DNA of 41,223 bases from Caulobacteraceae bacterium (GTDB lineage Bacteria > Pseudomonadota > Alphaproteobacteria > Caulobacterales > Caulobacteraceae), in the NCBI GenBank assembly GCA_025450315.1, contig JANWHQ010000028.1, forward strand, positions 1-41,223, given 5' to 3'. Positions 40,625 through 41,223 of the stretch are shown one piece after another (position 1 is the stretch's first letter; every line of letters begins with the position of its first letter). The notes under the pieces were generated by a model. It saw only the letters and a program-made list of their open reading frames with translations. It had not been told where the DNA came from and did not search any database. A program made the position numbers and the translations under genes.

Positions 40625-41223
40625 ATGAAATTCGAACGTCCTACGCTCGCCCCGCGGCGACTCAGCACGCGCATGTTCGCCAGCGCGAGCATGGCTATTC
40701 TCTCCTTCGCCATGGTCGACGGGTTCGCCGGCCAGGCGCTGGCCCAGGCGAACAGCTCCGCTCCTGCGGCTTCGCAGGAGGCCTCGTCGGTCGGCGAGGT
40801 GGTGGTGACCGGCTCGCGCATCGCCAAGAAGGACTTCCAGTCCAACAGCCCGATGGTGACGGTGAACGCCTCGCAGTTCCAGAACACCGCCAACGTCGCG
40901 GTCGAGGCGACGCTGAACAAGCTGCCTCAGTTCGCCCCTGACCAGGACCTCACCGGCGTCCAGTCGACGGACGTGCAGGAGAGCGCCACCCACACCATCG
41001 GCATCTCCACCGCCTCGCTGCGGGGCCTCGGCGCCAACCGCAACCTGGTGCTGGCCGACGGCCAGCGCCTGCAGCCGGTCAACGGCGCGCTGGTGGTGGA
41101 CCTGAACTCGATCCCCTCGGCGATCATCGACCACGTGGAAGTGGTCACCGGCGGCGCCTCGGCCGTGTACGGCGCCGACGCGGTGTCGGGGGTGGTGAAC
41201 TTCATCCTGAAGAAGAACTACCA
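40625..41223 (+). CDS. TonB-dependent receptor, N-terminal part (runs off the window)
   Basis: 199 codons are visible from ATG 40625, with AGGGGG five bases upstream. A long signal peptide (about residues 1-41, ending GQALAQA) is followed by the TonB-box-like segment EVVVTGSRI and a complete-looking plug domain: VEATLNKLPQFAPDQ, SLRGLGANRNLVLADGQRLQPVNGA, DLNSIPSAIIDHVEVVTGGASAVYGADAVSGVVNFILKKNY. This plug version is typical of the large caulobacterial and sphingomonad receptors that import polymers, siderophores or vitamins across the outer membrane; the substrate cannot be told. The beta-barrel lies beyond the window. Confidence 0.95.
   Translation, partial: MKFERPTLAPRRLSTRMFASASMAILSFAMVDGFAGQALAQANSSAPAASQEASSVGEVVVTGSRIAKKDFQSNSPMVTVNASQFQNTANVAVEATLNKLPQFAPDQDLTGVQSTDVQESATHTIGISTASLRGLGANRNLVLADGQRLQPVNGALVVDLNSIPSAIIDHVEVVTGGASAVYGADAVSGVVNFILKKNY

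Overview
The window is about 41 kb of very GC-rich chromosomal DNA (roughly 70% by eye) from an alphaproteobacterium, most likely a member of the Caulobacteraceae (Caulobacter or Phenylobacterium type). This rests on a gapR gene (DUF2312), a trcR gene (DUF1013), an unlinked pstS, a TonB-dependent receptor, and promoter-like sites that fit the Caulobacter housekeeping pattern (TTGAC-type -35, short spacer, GCTANAWC -10). The genus is an inference. Genes are closely packed on both strands. I see no rRNA, tRNA, CRISPR array, phage module or transposase.

Layout. 1-9.7 kb: the end of a Pro/Gly-rich CxC protein, pyrF, a MarC-type membrane protein, pgsA, an AAHS-type transporter, two secreted proteins of unknown function, a GMC oxidoreductase and a VOC protein. 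9.7-10.8 kb: a lower-GC stretch with a possible small-ORF pair and nested inverted repeats. 10.8-16.4 kb: uvrC, a tandem pair of small exported proteins, a type III polyketide synthase coupled to an ICMT-like methyltransferase, and gapR coupled to a small basic protein. 16.6-24 kb: ubiX with a TIGR02444 gene, a DUF465 protein, trcR, a DUF3828 protein, an apt/membrane protein/NAT operon, and a DEAD-box helicase. 23.2-29.5 kb: the cytochrome bc1 operon petABC followed by mtnP, divergent from trmL-hemF, then a secreted protein paralogous to the one at 8.3 kb. 29.5-35.2 kb: a phosphatase, a coupled operon (GNAT, DUF1285, CoA-type Nudix, CCA-adding enzyme, glutamine amidotransferase), and pstS. 35.4-41.2 kb: a secreted protein built of five four-cysteine modules, pyrC overlapping a family 9 glycosyltransferase, ygfZ, and the start of a TonB-dependent receptor.

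Most genes are housekeeping: pyrimidine synthesis (pyrF, pyrC), purine and methylthioadenosine salvage (apt, mtnP), phospholipid synthesis (pgsA), respiration (petABC) with heme (hemF) and quinone (ubiX) supply, tRNA maturation (cca, trmL), Fe-S protein maintenance (ygfZ), repair (uvrC) and nucleoid or cell-cycle regulation (gapR, trcR). 

The less ordinary content lies between genes. Five families of palindromic repeats sit mainly at gene 3' ends. One is a roughly 130-170 bp paired-hairpin element present five times in both orientations; another occurs three times with compensatory base changes in its stem. The intergenic region between ygfZ and the TonB receptor has the features of a leftward small RNA of about 80 nt (perfect -10 match, C-rich tract, hairpin plus T6 terminator) facing away from the receptor promoter, with five TTGCAA sites in and beside the shared control region. 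All functional statements are from reading the sequence and from knowledge of the families; no searches were run.
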